64,000 bases of DNA from contig JAVJUV010000156.1 in NCBI GenBank assembly GCA_040220415.1, positions 168,521 through 232,520 on the forward strand, read 5' to 3'. The notes under the pieces were generated by a model, which had not been told where the DNA came from, made no database searches, and worked only from the letters and a program-made list of their open reading frames with translations. Shown one piece after another: positions 24,986 to 33,002 of this stretch. Both the position numbers and the translations under genes were made by a program. This DNA is from JAVJUV01 sp040220415. Lineage in GTDB: Bacteria > Pseudomonadota > Alphaproteobacteria > Rhodobacterales > Rhodobacteraceae. Positions within the stretch are counted from its first letter, which is position 1; each line of letters begins with the position of its first letter.

Positions 24986-25495
24986 TCAACTCTCCGAAAG
25001 AGCGACCTTCATGTCCTTGACCTGATAGATCGTCTCGCCATCGGCTTCCACCCGTCCATCCGCCACGCCCATGGTCAGGCGGCGGGTCTGGATCGCCTTG
25101 GTGAAGTTTACGAAATAGGTCAGCATCTTGCGGTCAGGCCGGACCATGCCGGTCAGCTTGACCTCGCCCACACCCAGCGCATAACCCCGTCCCTGCCAGC
25201 CGCGCCAACCCAGGTTGAAGCCGGTCAATTGCCAGAGACCGTCAAGACCCAGACAACCGGGCATGATCGGGTTTCCGGGGAAGTGGCATTCGAAGAACCA
25301 GAGATCCGGTGTGATGTCGAATTCGGCCAGGACGTGACCTTTCCCATGCTCGCCGCCATCCTCGCTGATATCCGTGATGCGGTCCATCATCAGCATCGGG
25401 GGCTCGGGCAGTTGCGCGTTTCCAGGACCGAAAAGTTCACCTCTCGCGCACTTCAGAAGCGCTTCTCGATCAAAACTTCTTGGATAGTCCGCCAT
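24986..25495 (-). CDS. fabA: 3-hydroxydecanoyl-[acyl-carrier-protein] dehydratase/isomerase
   Basis: A 169-residue hot-dog enzyme that introduces the cis double bond for unsaturated fatty acids. The active-site block FECHFPGNPIMPGCLGLDGLWQ near residue 67 contains the catalytic His, and the Asp lies in LGLDGLWQLTGFNLGW. Length is standard. It heads the fabA-fabB-fabI operon and is divergent from irr, a gene order common in Rhodobacterales. Confidence 0.97.
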   Translation of the reverse strand: MADYPRSFDREALLKCARGELFGPGNAQLPEPPMLMMDRITDISEDGGEHGKGHVLAEFDITPDLWFFECHFPGNPIMPGCLGLDGLWQLTGFNLGWRGWQGRGYALGVGEVKLTGMVRPDRKMLTYFVNFTKAIQTRRLTMGVADGRVEADGETIYQVKDMKVALSES

Positions 25496-25615
25496 GAAGG
25501 CCCGCCCCCCCGAGTTATCGTTGGTTCTTTCTTAGACGGACCCTTACCAAAGCCGCCGTTTGTGGCGCAAGGGCCGTTCCACATGGGACATTCCAGCGCT
25601 TTGGGGGATTTACAA

Positions 25616-25645
25616 TTGAAACTGCGGGAATACGGCCTTTATATT
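25616..25645 (+). promoter_or_regulatory. Promoter of irr
   Basis: TTGAAA (25616-25621), an 18-bp spacer and TATATT (25640-25645), 29 bp before the irr ATG. No clear iron-control element was seen nearby. Confidence 0.55.
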
Positions 25646-25673
25646 GTTATGTAACAGGGCAATTGGGATCGAC

Positions 25674-26090
25674 ATGACCGACCAGACGCATATGCGGGGC
25701 ACTGAATGGCTTGTGGAAGCCGGACTTCGGCCGACGCGCCAGCGCGTCGCACTTGCGGCTCTGCTGGTTGGGGATGGTCAAAACCGACACGTCACCGCAG
25801 AAAGCCTGCACGCGGCCAGTCAGGAGGCCGGCGAGGCCGTGTCACTTGCCACCGTATATAATACCCTTCGTGCATTCTGTGACGCTGGGTTGATGCAGGA
25901 AGTCATGGTCGATGGCTCGAAAAGCTACTTCGATACCCGCACAGACGACCATCCGCATTTCTTCTGGGAAGACGACGCGCTTTTGACAGATGCACCCGCG
26001 GACCAGCTAGAGATCACCCGGCTGCCGGATGCGCCGAACGGGGCCGAGATTTCCAAGGTTGACGTGGTCATCCGGTTGCGGAGGCGCTGA
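25674..26090 (+). CDS. irr: Iron response regulator Irr (Fur family)
   Basis: A 138-residue Fur-type repressor. The winged helix is LRPTRQRVALAALL followed by HVTAESLHAASQEAGEAVSLATVYNTLRAF, the usual Fur/Irr recognition segment. VDGSKSYFDTRTDDHPHFFWED corresponds to the Irr haem/metal site; the histidine cluster is H-P-H instead of the three consecutive histidines of rhizobial Irr, and there is no N-terminal haem regulatory motif. In alphaproteobacteria Irr controls iron and haem genes. The ATG at 25674 is chosen over an upstream in-frame ATG. Confidence 0.88.
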   Translation: MTDQTHMRGTEWLVEAGLRPTRQRVALAALLVGDGQNRHVTAESLHAASQEAGEAVSLATVYNTLRAFCDAGLMQEVMVDGSKSYFDTRTDDHPHFFWEDDALLTDAPADQLEITRLPDAPNGAEISKVDVVIRLRRR

Positions 26091-26113
26091 CCCGTCCATT
26101 GGTCCGATGTGGA

Positions 26114-26584
26114 CTACCGCTCCAGCGTCGCCGCATACTCGGAAAGCTGGTCTGCCACCGTGTTCCAGCCGTCATAGAATCCCATTTCCTTATGTTGCTC
26201 CGCCGTCTCTCTGGACCGATGGCGTGCGATGGCTGTGTACAACGTGCCACCGTCGGCGGCATCCTCCAATAGAAGTATCGCCGTCATGAATGGATCGGGT
26301 GCAGGTTTCCAGCCTTCTGTGTAAGTGTCCGTAAAAACGAGCTTCTCTTCCGTGATCAGCTCAAGATAGACACCTTTGTTCTCCATTATTGTACCGTCCA
26401 CGTCGAATGTCGTATTGAATCGGCCGCCAACCCGAAGTTCGATGTCACATGCCGTGACCTTGTGAGGGCGCGGAACGAAGAAGTGCGGAATATGTTCGGG
26501 TGAGGTCCAGCATTCCCAGACGAGGGCACGGGGCACGTCGAGATTTCGGGTGAAGCTGAGATCGGTGTTGGGATCAAGATCCAT
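26114..26584 (-). CDS. AHSA1/SRPBCC-domain protein
   Basis: A 156-residue START-like domain protein (AHSA1 subfamily): LSFTRNLDVPRALVWECWTSPEHIPHFF at the start, IELRVGGRFNTTF and NKGVYLELITEEKLVFTDTYTEGW in the middle and HKEMGFYDGWNTVADQLSEY at the end. It overlaps the preceding ArsR gene by 11 bp; this regulator/AHSA1 pair is frequent in bacteria, and the small-molecule ligand is usually unknown. Confidence 0.9.
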   Translation of the reverse strand: MDLDPNTDLSFTRNLDVPRALVWECWTSPEHIPHFFVPRPHKVTACDIELRVGGRFNTTFDVDGTIMENKGVYLELITEEKLVFTDTYTEGWKPAPDPFMTAILLLEDAADGGTLYTAIARHRSRETAEQHKEMGFYDGWNTVADQLSEYAATLER

Positions 26585-26921
26585 GTCTACGTTCTTTCAT
26601 CAGGTTGATTGCGTAATCGTCGAACCGATCCAAACGTCCTTCCCATGCATCGCGCTGCTCCTCCAGCCAGCCTCGCGCAGGTGCGAACGCGTCCGGTAGA
26701 AGCGCGCACGTCCGTATGCGACCTGTCTTGGAAGTGACGACCAGGCCCGCATCCTCAAGTTTCCTCAGATGAGCAAGAAACGACGGTAGTGCCATATCAT
26801 GCGGTGCGGCCAACTCGCTTACACTGGCCGGACCCAGGGCCAGACGGGCGAGGATTGCGCGCCGCGTGGCGTCGCCGAGTGCAGCGAAAAGAAGGTTGAG
26901 CTTCGGTTCATACTTAGCCAT
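26574..26921 (-). CDS. ArsR-family transcriptional regulator
   Basis: A 115-residue winged-helix protein: LFAALGDATRRAILARLALGPASVSELAA near residue 10 and the recognition helix ALPSFLAHLRKLEDAGLVVTSKTGR. No metal-binding cysteines are present, so it belongs to the non-metal ArsR-like group that accompanies AHSA1 proteins. It starts the two-gene unit with the AHSA1 protein and probably autoregulates it. Confidence 0.9.
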   Translation of the reverse strand: MAKYEPKLNLLFAALGDATRRAILARLALGPASVSELAAPHDMALPSFLAHLRKLEDAGLVVTSKTGRIRTCALLPDAFAPARGWLEEQRDAWEGRLDRFDDYAINLMKERRHGS

Positions 26922-26976
26922 ACACCTAACTATCTCGATAACACTCCTCGCGTCAACAACACCGCTCCGCAGCTCC

Positions 26977-27636
26977 TCAGAGCGCTTCGACCAAATTCGG
27001 ACCTGTCGCGCGGTTCGAGTTCACGGCTGGGTCTACTCTATGAAAGGCAAGAGCATCCTTCGGGGCCGGCCGCATCAGCGTCGCAGCACCCTTTCCGTTC
27101 TCTCCCAGCCACATTGGCCAGTCTTCGGGCGAAAGGACGACCGGCATGCGATGGTGTATCGCAGACACGGGTTCATTGGCATCGGTCGTGACGATGGCAC
27201 ACGTCGTCAGAGGTTCATCTCCTTTCTCCCAGACCTGCCAGACGCCTGCAAATGCAAGGATTTCCCCTGCGGAGGGATAGATATACCACGGCAGGCGCTT
27301 GCCATCCTTGTCCTTCGTCCATTCATAGAACCCGCTTGCCGGCACCAGGCATCTCCGCTCCCTGCAGGCTGACCGAAACGCCGGCTTTTCCGCGATCGTT
27401 TCGGCGCGCGCATTGATCAGAAGGGGGCCATCCGAGGGTGTTTTGGACCAATGCGGAATGAATCCCCAGCGCATCGGCCGGAGCCTGCGGAGCCCATTTT
27501 CGCTGGTGATCGTATGAATCTCATTTGTGGGGCAAACATTGTAGTTCGGGATTTGCGGAAGATCGTTCGCGGGCATGGCATCAAAGAGTGCCGCCATGGC
27601 GTCGTGGGGAAGGGTTATGGCAAAACGACCGCACAT
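26977..27636 (-). CDS. SRAP-domain abasic-site DNA-protein crosslinker (YedK/HMCES type)
   Basis: A 219-residue protein with the SRAP catalytic residues: Cys2 after the start Met (MCGRFAIT), which covalently traps abasic sites in single-stranded DNA; Asn in INARAETI; Glu in SGFYEW; and His in HHRMPVVL. NYNVCPTNE near residue 32 and MRWGFIPHW are also typical. It appears to be a stand-alone gene; no LexA box was found upstream. Confidence 0.93.
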   Translation of the reverse strand: MCGRFAITLPHDAMAALFDAMPANDLPQIPNYNVCPTNEIHTITSENGLRRLRPMRWGFIPHWSKTPSDGPLLINARAETIAEKPAFRSACRERRCLVPASGFYEWTKDKDGKRLPWYIYPSAGEILAFAGVWQVWEKGDEPLTTCAIVTTDANEPVSAIHHRMPVVLSPEDWPMWLGENGKGAATLMRPAPKDALAFHRVDPAVNSNRATGPNLVEAL

Positions 27637-27721
27637 GAATACAGTTTATCGCGCCGCTGCATCAATCGGAAGACGGCTCTGTCCGTCGATCGGGCCAACC
27701 GTCACAAGCGGATGCTCCAAG

Positions 27722-27748
27722 AAAAAGGCCGCCCGAAGGCGGCCTTTT
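27722..27748 (-). terminator. Terminator of the rpsF-rpsR-rplI operon
   Basis: Ten-base-pair stem AAAGGCCGCC / GGCGGCCTTT closed by a CGAA loop (TTCG on the minus strand), followed on the minus strand by a T run. It also works as a + strand hairpin, but the ribosomal operon is the only neighbour. Confidence 0.88.
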
Positions 27749-27769
27749 CTGTCTGTGTTGGACGAAGAA

Positions 27770-28405
27770 TTAGTTCGTTTCGTCGTCGCTTGTATCCTCA
27801 GCCGTTTCTTCGGTTGCCTGCTCGACGGGCGATTCAAGTTCGTCCAATTCAGCAGCCCCGATGTCTTCGAAGAGTTCCGCGATCTCAAGATCGGCTGCGG
27901 CCTCATCCTCGGCATTCTGCTCGGCGATGTTGATGCCTTTGGCCTGAAGTTCCGCTTCCTCGACCGAGCGGGCGACGTTCAGCTCGATCTTGGCCTCGAC
28001 CTCCGGGTGCAGCGTCACGGAAACCTTGTGAACACCCAGCTCCTTGATGGGGATCGTGATGTTCACCTGTCGGCGATCAATCGTGAATCCGGCTTCGGTC
28101 GCAACGTCGGCCGCATCACGCGTGGTGACGGAACCGTAGAGGTTGCCGCCATCCGATGCCTGACGAATCACGACGAACTGCTGACCATTCAGCTTGCTGG
28201 CCATCGCCTCGGCTTCCTTGCGGGTCTCGAGGTTTTGGGCCTCAAGCTGAGCCTTGTCTGCCTGGAAAGCCGCGATATTGGCGTCGGATGCCCACAGAGC
28301 TTTCTTCTGCGGCAGAAGGTAGTTGCGCGCGTAGCCATCCTTGACGGTGACCACGTCACCCATCTGGCCAAGTTTCGCAACGCGTTCAAGAAGGATTACT
28401 TGCAT
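27770..28405 (-). CDS. rplI: 50S ribosomal protein L9
   Basis: A 211-residue L9: MQVILLERVAKLGQMGDVVTVKDGYARNYLLPQ is the N-terminal rRNA-binding domain, then a connecting helix and the C-terminal domain. It is longer than the 149 residues of E. coli because of a roughly 45-residue acidic tail (EAELQAKGINIAEQNAEDEA..., then many Glu and Asp), which is common in alphaproteobacteria. Last gene of the operon. Confidence 0.96.
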   Translation of the reverse strand: MQVILLERVAKLGQMGDVVTVKDGYARNYLLPQKKALWASDANIAAFQADKAQLEAQNLETRKEAEAMASKLNGQQFVVIRQASDGGNLYGSVTTRDAADVATEAGFTIDRRQVNITIPIKELGVHKVSVTLHPEVEAKIELNVARSVEEAELQAKGINIAEQNAEDEAAADLEIAELFEDIGAAELDELESPVEQATEETAEDTSDDETN

Positions 28406-28418
28406 GTGCTATTCCTCC

Positions 28419-28646
28419 TTACTTCACGGCATAGGGAAGAAGGGCGAGGAACCGGGCACGCTTGATGGCGCGGGCCAGTTCACGCTGCTTCTTCGAAGAA
28501 ACCGCGGTGATGCGGGACGGGACGATCTTGCCGCGCTCACTGATGTAGCGCTGAAGCAGTTTCGCGTCCTTGTAGTCAATGGTCGGCGCATTGTCGCCCG
28601 AGAAGGGGCAGACTTTGCGGCGGCGGAAAAACGGTTTTGCAGCCAT
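28419..28646 (-). CDS. rpsR: 30S ribosomal protein S18
   Basis: A 75-residue protein with the S18 pattern RRRKVCPFSGDNAPTIDYKDAKLLQRYISERGKIVPSRITAVSSKKQRELARAIKRARFLALLPY (only the ends are quoted here: MAAKPFFRRRK and ARFLALLPYAVK). It follows rpsF by 13 bp and precedes rplI by 13 bp in the usual order. Confidence 0.97.
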   Translation of the reverse strand: MAAKPFFRRRKVCPFSGDNAPTIDYKDAKLLQRYISERGKIVPSRITAVSSKKQRELARAIKRARFLALLPYAVK

Positions 28647-28659
28647 AACTTAGCCCTCC

Positions 28660-29013
28660 TTAACGGCGTTCACGGCGACCTTCGCGGTCGTCGGATTTAC
28701 GCATCTGGACCGAGGGGCCTTCCTCGTGCTCGTCGACCTTGATGGTCAGAACGCGCATCACGTCTTCATGAAGGCGCATCAGGCGTTCCATTTCCTGGAC
28801 GGCCGTCGCCGGGGCGTCGGTCTTCAGGTAAGCGTAGTGGCCCTTGCGGTTCTTGTTGATCTTGTAGGCCATCGTTTTGACGCCCCAGTACTCGGTGTCG
28901 ACGACTTTGCCGCCGTTGTCCGAGAGGACGGTGCCAAAATGTTCGATCAGACCTTCGGCCTGCGCGTTGGAAAGATCCTGACGCGCAATCATTACATGCT
29001 CGTAGAGCGGCAT
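28660..29013 (-). CDS. rpsF: 30S ribosomal protein S6
   Basis: A 117-residue S6. MPLYEHVMIARQDLSNAQAEGL at the start, VVDTEYWGVKTMAYKINKN in the middle and a charged tail are family-typical. The ATG at 29013 has GGAGA six bases upstream; an in-frame ATG at 29076 would add residues that do not match S6. First gene of rpsF-rpsR-rplI. Confidence 0.96.
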   Translation of the reverse strand: MPLYEHVMIARQDLSNAQAEGLIEHFGTVLSDNGGKVVDTEYWGVKTMAYKINKNRKGHYAYLKTDAPATAVQEMERLMRLHEDVMRVLTIKVDEHEEGPSVQMRKSDDREGRRERR

Positions 29014-29196
29014 GCGTTCTCCACTTCTATCAGGGCGCACTTCATAGGACAGGGCTGTTCCGCCGCTCCTGTCCACGAGAGGTTGCGCCGGTCAGAATAC
29101 CTGCGGCGGACCGGAGGCTTATACACGCGCTGAGTATCAGTTCAACCCCGTCTCATTCTTGCCGTTTTTGAATTCTATGGAGATTTGACACGAAGG

Positions 29197-29805
29197 ATGA
29201 CTCTGAAAGCGATGAACGCATTCAGCAAGATCAACAGCGCCGAGGCCGAAGAGCCGGTACTTGAACTGATCGAGATGCCCTGGGGCTTTCGTATCAGGCC
29301 GGCCGACATGGAAACCAAGGCGACGGACGCGATCGTTGAATGGGGTCTGACGATCCTTGGGATCGCATTTCTACTTTCTGCTTTCGGCCAATGGATTCTT
29401 CCGGGGTCGCTGTACTCGGGCGATGCCATTATGATCAAGTTCGTGCTTACCTGCATTCTGGGTCTTGCCGGCGGTGTCCTGCTTTCAATTTCCGCACGGG
29501 GATTCCGGCCCGAGGTTCAGGTGGACCGTTCTCGGCACGAAATCAGGTTCGTCTCGCGCAATCCGCGAGGCAGAGGCCAGATCCTGGCAACGGTGGGTCT
29601 GGATCAGATCATCGGCGTTGGCATAACCCGTTCGCTTTCGGGTAAGGACTGCCATTGCTTGATCTATCTGATTGACGGAGAGAAGCCTCTTCGTATCGCC
29701 ACCGGTGTGGAATCCGAGATCAGACGCATCCGCAAGAAAATGGATGATTTCGTCAAGCCCGCCTCTGAACGATTGGCCGCGAAGATGGCAGCGAGCGCAG
29801 CCTGA
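29197..29805 (+). CDS. Membrane protein of unknown function with a PH-like C-terminal part
   Basis: About 202 residues. Two membrane helices (AIVEWGLTILGIAFLLSAF and MIKFVLTCILGLAGGVLLSI) are followed by a beta-rich soluble part (EVQVDRSRHEIRFVSRNPRG, HCLIYLIDGEKPLRIATGVE) that looks like a small PH-like domain, then a basic helix. The start is uncertain (TTG 29185, ATG 29197 or ATG 29212); GGAG lies 14 bp before 29197. No known family is recognised; it is probably a Rhodobacterales-specific protein. It stands alone. Confidence 0.6.
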   Translation: MTLKAMNAFSKINSAEAEEPVLELIEMPWGFRIRPADMETKATDAIVEWGLTILGIAFLLSAFGQWILPGSLYSGDAIMIKFVLTCILGLAGGVLLSISARGFRPEVQVDRSRHEIRFVSRNPRGRGQILATVGLDQIIGVGITRSLSGKDCHCLIYLIDGEKPLRIATGVESEIRRIRKKMDDFVKPASERLAAKMAASAA

Positions 29806-30006
29806 AATCCACCCGATGCGACCCGAGTATGTCGTTCCGGGCCAATGATTTGCCGCAGCCGACCACTCCTGCTAGGCTGCATTTCATAGGCTTTCGCTAA
29901 AACATCGCGAACGGCAAGCGGACGAAGCCAAAGAAAAACAATAAATCAAGGCTCGCCAGCGTCTCCGCCTGCCCAGAAAAAACAAGCTGGTGTCAGGAGG
30001 GATTAT

Positions 30007-30423
30007 ATGTTTGCACGCATAATGGTGCCCGTCGATCTTTCGCATGTTCCGCGCTTGCACAAAGCGCTGGATGTCGCGGGCAAGTACGCCAAGGCGTTCG
30101 ACGTGCCGATAACGTATGTCGGCGTAACTGCGGCGACTCCGGGCTCGCTCGGCCACAATCCAAAGGAATTCGGTGAACGTCTGGACGCATTCGGCGCAGA
30201 ACAGGCGGCAGCTCACGGAATCACAGCCGACACCCGAACAATTGTCAGCCACGATCCGACCGTCGATGTCGACGATGCCCTTCTGAAGGCAGCGGACGAC
30301 ACCGGCGCGGACCTCGTGATCATGGCTTCGCATATACCGGGGCTGTCGGACTACGTCTGGCCATCGAACGGCGGCAAGATGGCCGCACATTCCAAGGCAT
30401 CGGTCTTAGTCGTTCGCGACTGA
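30007..30423 (+). CDS. Universal stress protein (UspA family)
   Basis: A 138-residue alpha/beta protein: MFARIMVPVDLSHVPRLHKAL at the start and ADDTGADLVIMASHIPGLSDYVWPSNGGKMAAHSKASVLVVRD at the end (only parts are quoted: LVIMASHIPG and KASVLVVRD). The second block keeps the G-2x-G-9x-G(S/T)-like loop only partly (GGKMAAHSKAS), so ATP binding is doubtful. AGGAGG precedes the ATG. It is 34 bp upstream of a BCCT transporter and probably co-transcribed; UspA domains often regulate such transporters. Confidence 0.9.
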   Translation: MFARIMVPVDLSHVPRLHKALDVAGKYAKAFDVPITYVGVTAATPGSLGHNPKEFGERLDAFGAEQAAAHGITADTRTIVSHDPTVDVDDALLKAADDTGADLVIMASHIPGLSDYVWPSNGGKMAAHSKASVLVVRD

Positions 30424-30457
30424 CGGAAACACGAAATAATAAACTAGGAGGTCTGCC

Positions 30458-32161
30458 ATGGCCGATGAAACCGCCAATCAGGGCATACCGGAGCCCGAGG
30501 GGCCGTCCGACATCATAGATACCGAGTATGAAATCGGACAAAGCAACATAGAGGGAAGAGTCGGACCATTCGGTTTCGATATTCACAACCCGGTCTTCGC
30601 GATCTCGGCAAGCCTTATCATACTGTTCGTGATCTACGCGCTGGTCGCCCCGCAACAGGCGGCAAACTTCTTCGGCGGTGTTAATCCCGCCGATGTCGAG
30701 GGCTGCGAGGCGGGCGCGTTCTGCGATCTCGGCCTCAGGGCCTACCTAACCAGTGCATTCGACTGGTTCTTCCTTATGGCCGCGAACATCTTCGTGATCT
30801 TCTGCCTTCTGCTCATTGTCTCGCCGCTCGGATCGGTGCGCCTCGGCGGGGCCGACGCCACGCCCGACTACGGCTATCCCGGCTGGTTCGCTATGCTTTT
30901 TGCCGCCGGCATGGGCATTGGCCTCATGTTCTTCGGGGTGCTCGAGCCGGCCTATTACTTCGGCACACCCTGGGGCGATGCCCCGCTCGGCACCGTGCGG
31001 CCCTTCGGGGAAGACGGCGCGCTGATCGAAGCCAATGTCGCCGAGGCCCGGCGCATGGCGCTCGCGGCGACCTCGTATCACTGGGCGCTGCACCCTTGGG
31101 CGATCTATGCGGTCGTTGCACTGGCGCTCGCGCTGTTCTCGTACAACAAGGGGCTTCCTCTCTCGATCCGCTCGGCGTTCTACCCCATTCTCGGCGAACG
31201 AGTCTGGGGCTGGTGGGGTCACCTCATCGATACGCTGGCGGTCTTCGCCACGCTCTTCGGTCTGGCCACTTCGCTCGGCATCGGCGCGCAACAGGCCAAT
31301 GCGGGGCTTGAGTACATCTACGGCATTCCGGCCAGCGTCAATGTACAGGTCATACTCATCATCGGTATCACGGCGATTGCTCTGGTATCGGTGCTGCGGG
31401 GGCTCGACGGAGGCGTCAAGGTGCTCTCGGAGATCAACATGGTACTGGCGGCCCTTTTGCTCATCTTCGTTCTTTTCGCCGCCGGGGCTGCAACCATCCT
31501 GACCGAGTTCGTCTCGGGGCTGGGCGCCTATGCACGCGAGATCGTGCCGCTGTCGAACCCCTTCGGCCGGGAAGATACCGGCTACATGCAGGGCTGGACC
31601 GCGTTCTACTGGGCTTGGTGGATCTCCTGGTCGCCGTTCGTGGGCATGTTCATCGCCCGCGTCAGCCGGGGCCGTACAGTACGCGAGTTCCTCGTCTGCG
31701 TTCTGATCATCCCGTCGCTCGTCTGCGTCTTGTGGATGTCGGTGTTCGGCGGGGCCGCGATCACCGACATGATCGCCAACCCCGGCACATCGGCGGTGAA
31801 AGCCAACGTGATTGACAGCTACGCGCCCGAGCTTTCACTCTTTGCGATGCTCGAAAGCCTGCCGCTGGCCGCGATCACCTCGACTCTCGGCATCGTGCTG
31901 GTAATCGTGTTCTTCGTGACCTCGTCGGACTCGGGGTCGCTCGTGATCGACACGATCACGGCGGGCGGCAAGATCGACGCGCCGGTGCCGCAGCGGGTGT
32001 TCTGGTGCACCTTCGAGGGGCTGGTGGCCATCGCGCTGCTGATCGGCGGTGGGCTGACGAGCCTGCAGGCGATGGTGATCTCGACGGGGCTGCCGTTCAC
32101 GATCATCCTTTTGCTGATCTGCTTTGCGATCTTGAAAGGGTTGATGAGCGAGCCGCGCTAG
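30458..32161 (+). CDS. BCCT-family transporter (glycine betaine/choline/carnitine type)
   Basis: A 567-residue inner-membrane transporter with about 12 helices. The family motif GMGIGLMFFGVLEPAYY near residue 155 and the WTAFYWAWWISWSPFVGMFIARVSRGRTVREF block (signature region; quoted WTAFYWAWWISW and FIARVSRGRTVREF) are intact. The glycine-rich GMGIGL resembles Na+-coupled BetP-type members. Substrate is probably betaine or a related osmolyte but not provable here. AGGAGG precedes the ATG. Confidence 0.95.
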   Translation: MADETANQGIPEPEGPSDIIDTEYEIGQSNIEGRVGPFGFDIHNPVFAISASLIILFVIYALVAPQQAANFFGGVNPADVEGCEAGAFCDLGLRAYLTSAFDWFFLMAANIFVIFCLLLIVSPLGSVRLGGADATPDYGYPGWFAMLFAAGMGIGLMFFGVLEPAYYFGTPWGDAPLGTVRPFGEDGALIEANVAEARRMALAATSYHWALHPWAIYAVVALALALFSYNKGLPLSIRSAFYPILGERVWGWWGHLIDTLAVFATLFGLATSLGIGAQQANAGLEYIYGIPASVNVQVILIIGITAIALVSVLRGLDGGVKVLSEINMVLAALLLIFVLFAAGAATILTEFVSGLGAYAREIVPLSNPFGREDTGYMQGWTAFYWAWWISWSPFVGMFIARVSRGRTVREFLVCVLIIPSLVCVLWMSVFGGAAITDMIANPGTSAVKANVIDSYAPELSLFAMLESLPLAAITSTLGIVLVIVFFVTSSDSGSLVIDTITAGGKIDAPVPQRVFWCTFEGLVAIALLIGGGLTSLQAMVISTGLPFTIILLLICFAILKGLMSEPR

Positions 32162-32179
32162 ACCGCGCCTGAAAAATGG

Positions 32180-32209
32180 AAAAGGCGCGCCACCGCGGCG
32201 CGCCTTTTT
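32180..32209 (+). terminator. Terminator after the BCCT gene
   Basis: Eleven-base-pair stem AAAGGCGCGCC / GGCGCGCCTTT with a five-base loop and a T run, about 20 bp after the stop. Confidence 0.9.
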
Positions 32210-32310
32210 CCCTGAAATGAGACCAATTCGAACACGGCTGTCCCAATGTTTCGCCGCAGTCTACGTGCATTCCTTCACGAATTGTTAACTACGTTTCGTG
32301 TGTCGAATTC

Positions 32311-32970
32311 ATGCTCCGCAACACCAACCCCGTTTTCGAGTTTCGCGGCCCGTGGGGCGTTCCGGTTCAGATCGGCGCCTCGATAATCGCACTGCCGCTT
32401 CTCATCGTGGGCTTCGATGTAACCTTTCGAAGTCTTGCCTATGACCTGATGTTCCTCACGATCCTCGTAGGATCAATCCTCCTGCACGAGTTGGGCCATG
32501 CCTGGGCTTGCCTGGTCCAAGGTGTTCCGGTCAAACGCATCGTTCTGTACGGAGGAGGCGGATACTGCGAGAGCACGATCTCGGCGAGTAGATCGCAGCA
32601 AGAACTGATCGCGGTCATGGGGCCTATCGTCACCATAGCGCTGTGGGCTGTCGCCGGCCTGATCGCGCCCTTGATTTCGGACCCGGAAATCGCCTGGGTG
32701 TTCTGGACAATTTCCAGTGTGAACGGGTTTCTGGCCCTGCTGAACCTGCTGCCTTTACAACCACTGGACGGTGGAAAGCTGTTCGAGTTGCTCATGCACA
32801 GGCTCTTCCCATCGCGTTTCGCGATCATGGTCACAGGTGCGGCGGGGCTGTTCTGCGCTGTGGCCTGGGTGCCGCTGATGGCTTACGGATTCATGACCTA
32901 CGGGTTCGTCCTGATCCTCCTGCCATCGGTTCTGATCCACTGGCGCATGATGCGCGAGCAGAGTGCTTGA
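32311..32970 (+). CDS. Site-2 protease-like (M50) membrane metalloprotease
   Basis: A 219-residue integral membrane protein. The zinc motif HELGH is at residues 59-63 inside a helix, and the second conserved motif is NLLPLQPLDGGKLFELL near residue 145, whose Asp would be the third zinc ligand. Six membrane segments are likely. There is no PDZ domain, so it resembles the Rhodobacterales M50 group. Targets unknown. It is 32 bp upstream of the aminotransferase gene. Confidence 0.85.
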   Translation: MLRNTNPVFEFRGPWGVPVQIGASIIALPLLIVGFDVTFRSLAYDLMFLTILVGSILLHELGHAWACLVQGVPVKRIVLYGGGGYCESTISASRSQQELIAVMGPIVTIALWAVAGLIAPLISDPEIAWVFWTISSVNGFLALLNLLPLQPLDGGKLFELLMHRLFPSRFAIMVTGAAGLFCAVAWVPLMAYGFMTYGFVLILLPSVLIHWRMMREQSA

Positions 32971-33002
32971 CCTTGGGCGCGCGGGCGCGTTCTCTCGCGC
33001 CC

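Noticed and set aside
27770..28405. Acidic tail of L9 as an unusual fusion
   Set aside because: Longer acidic L9 tails are common in alphaproteobacteria.
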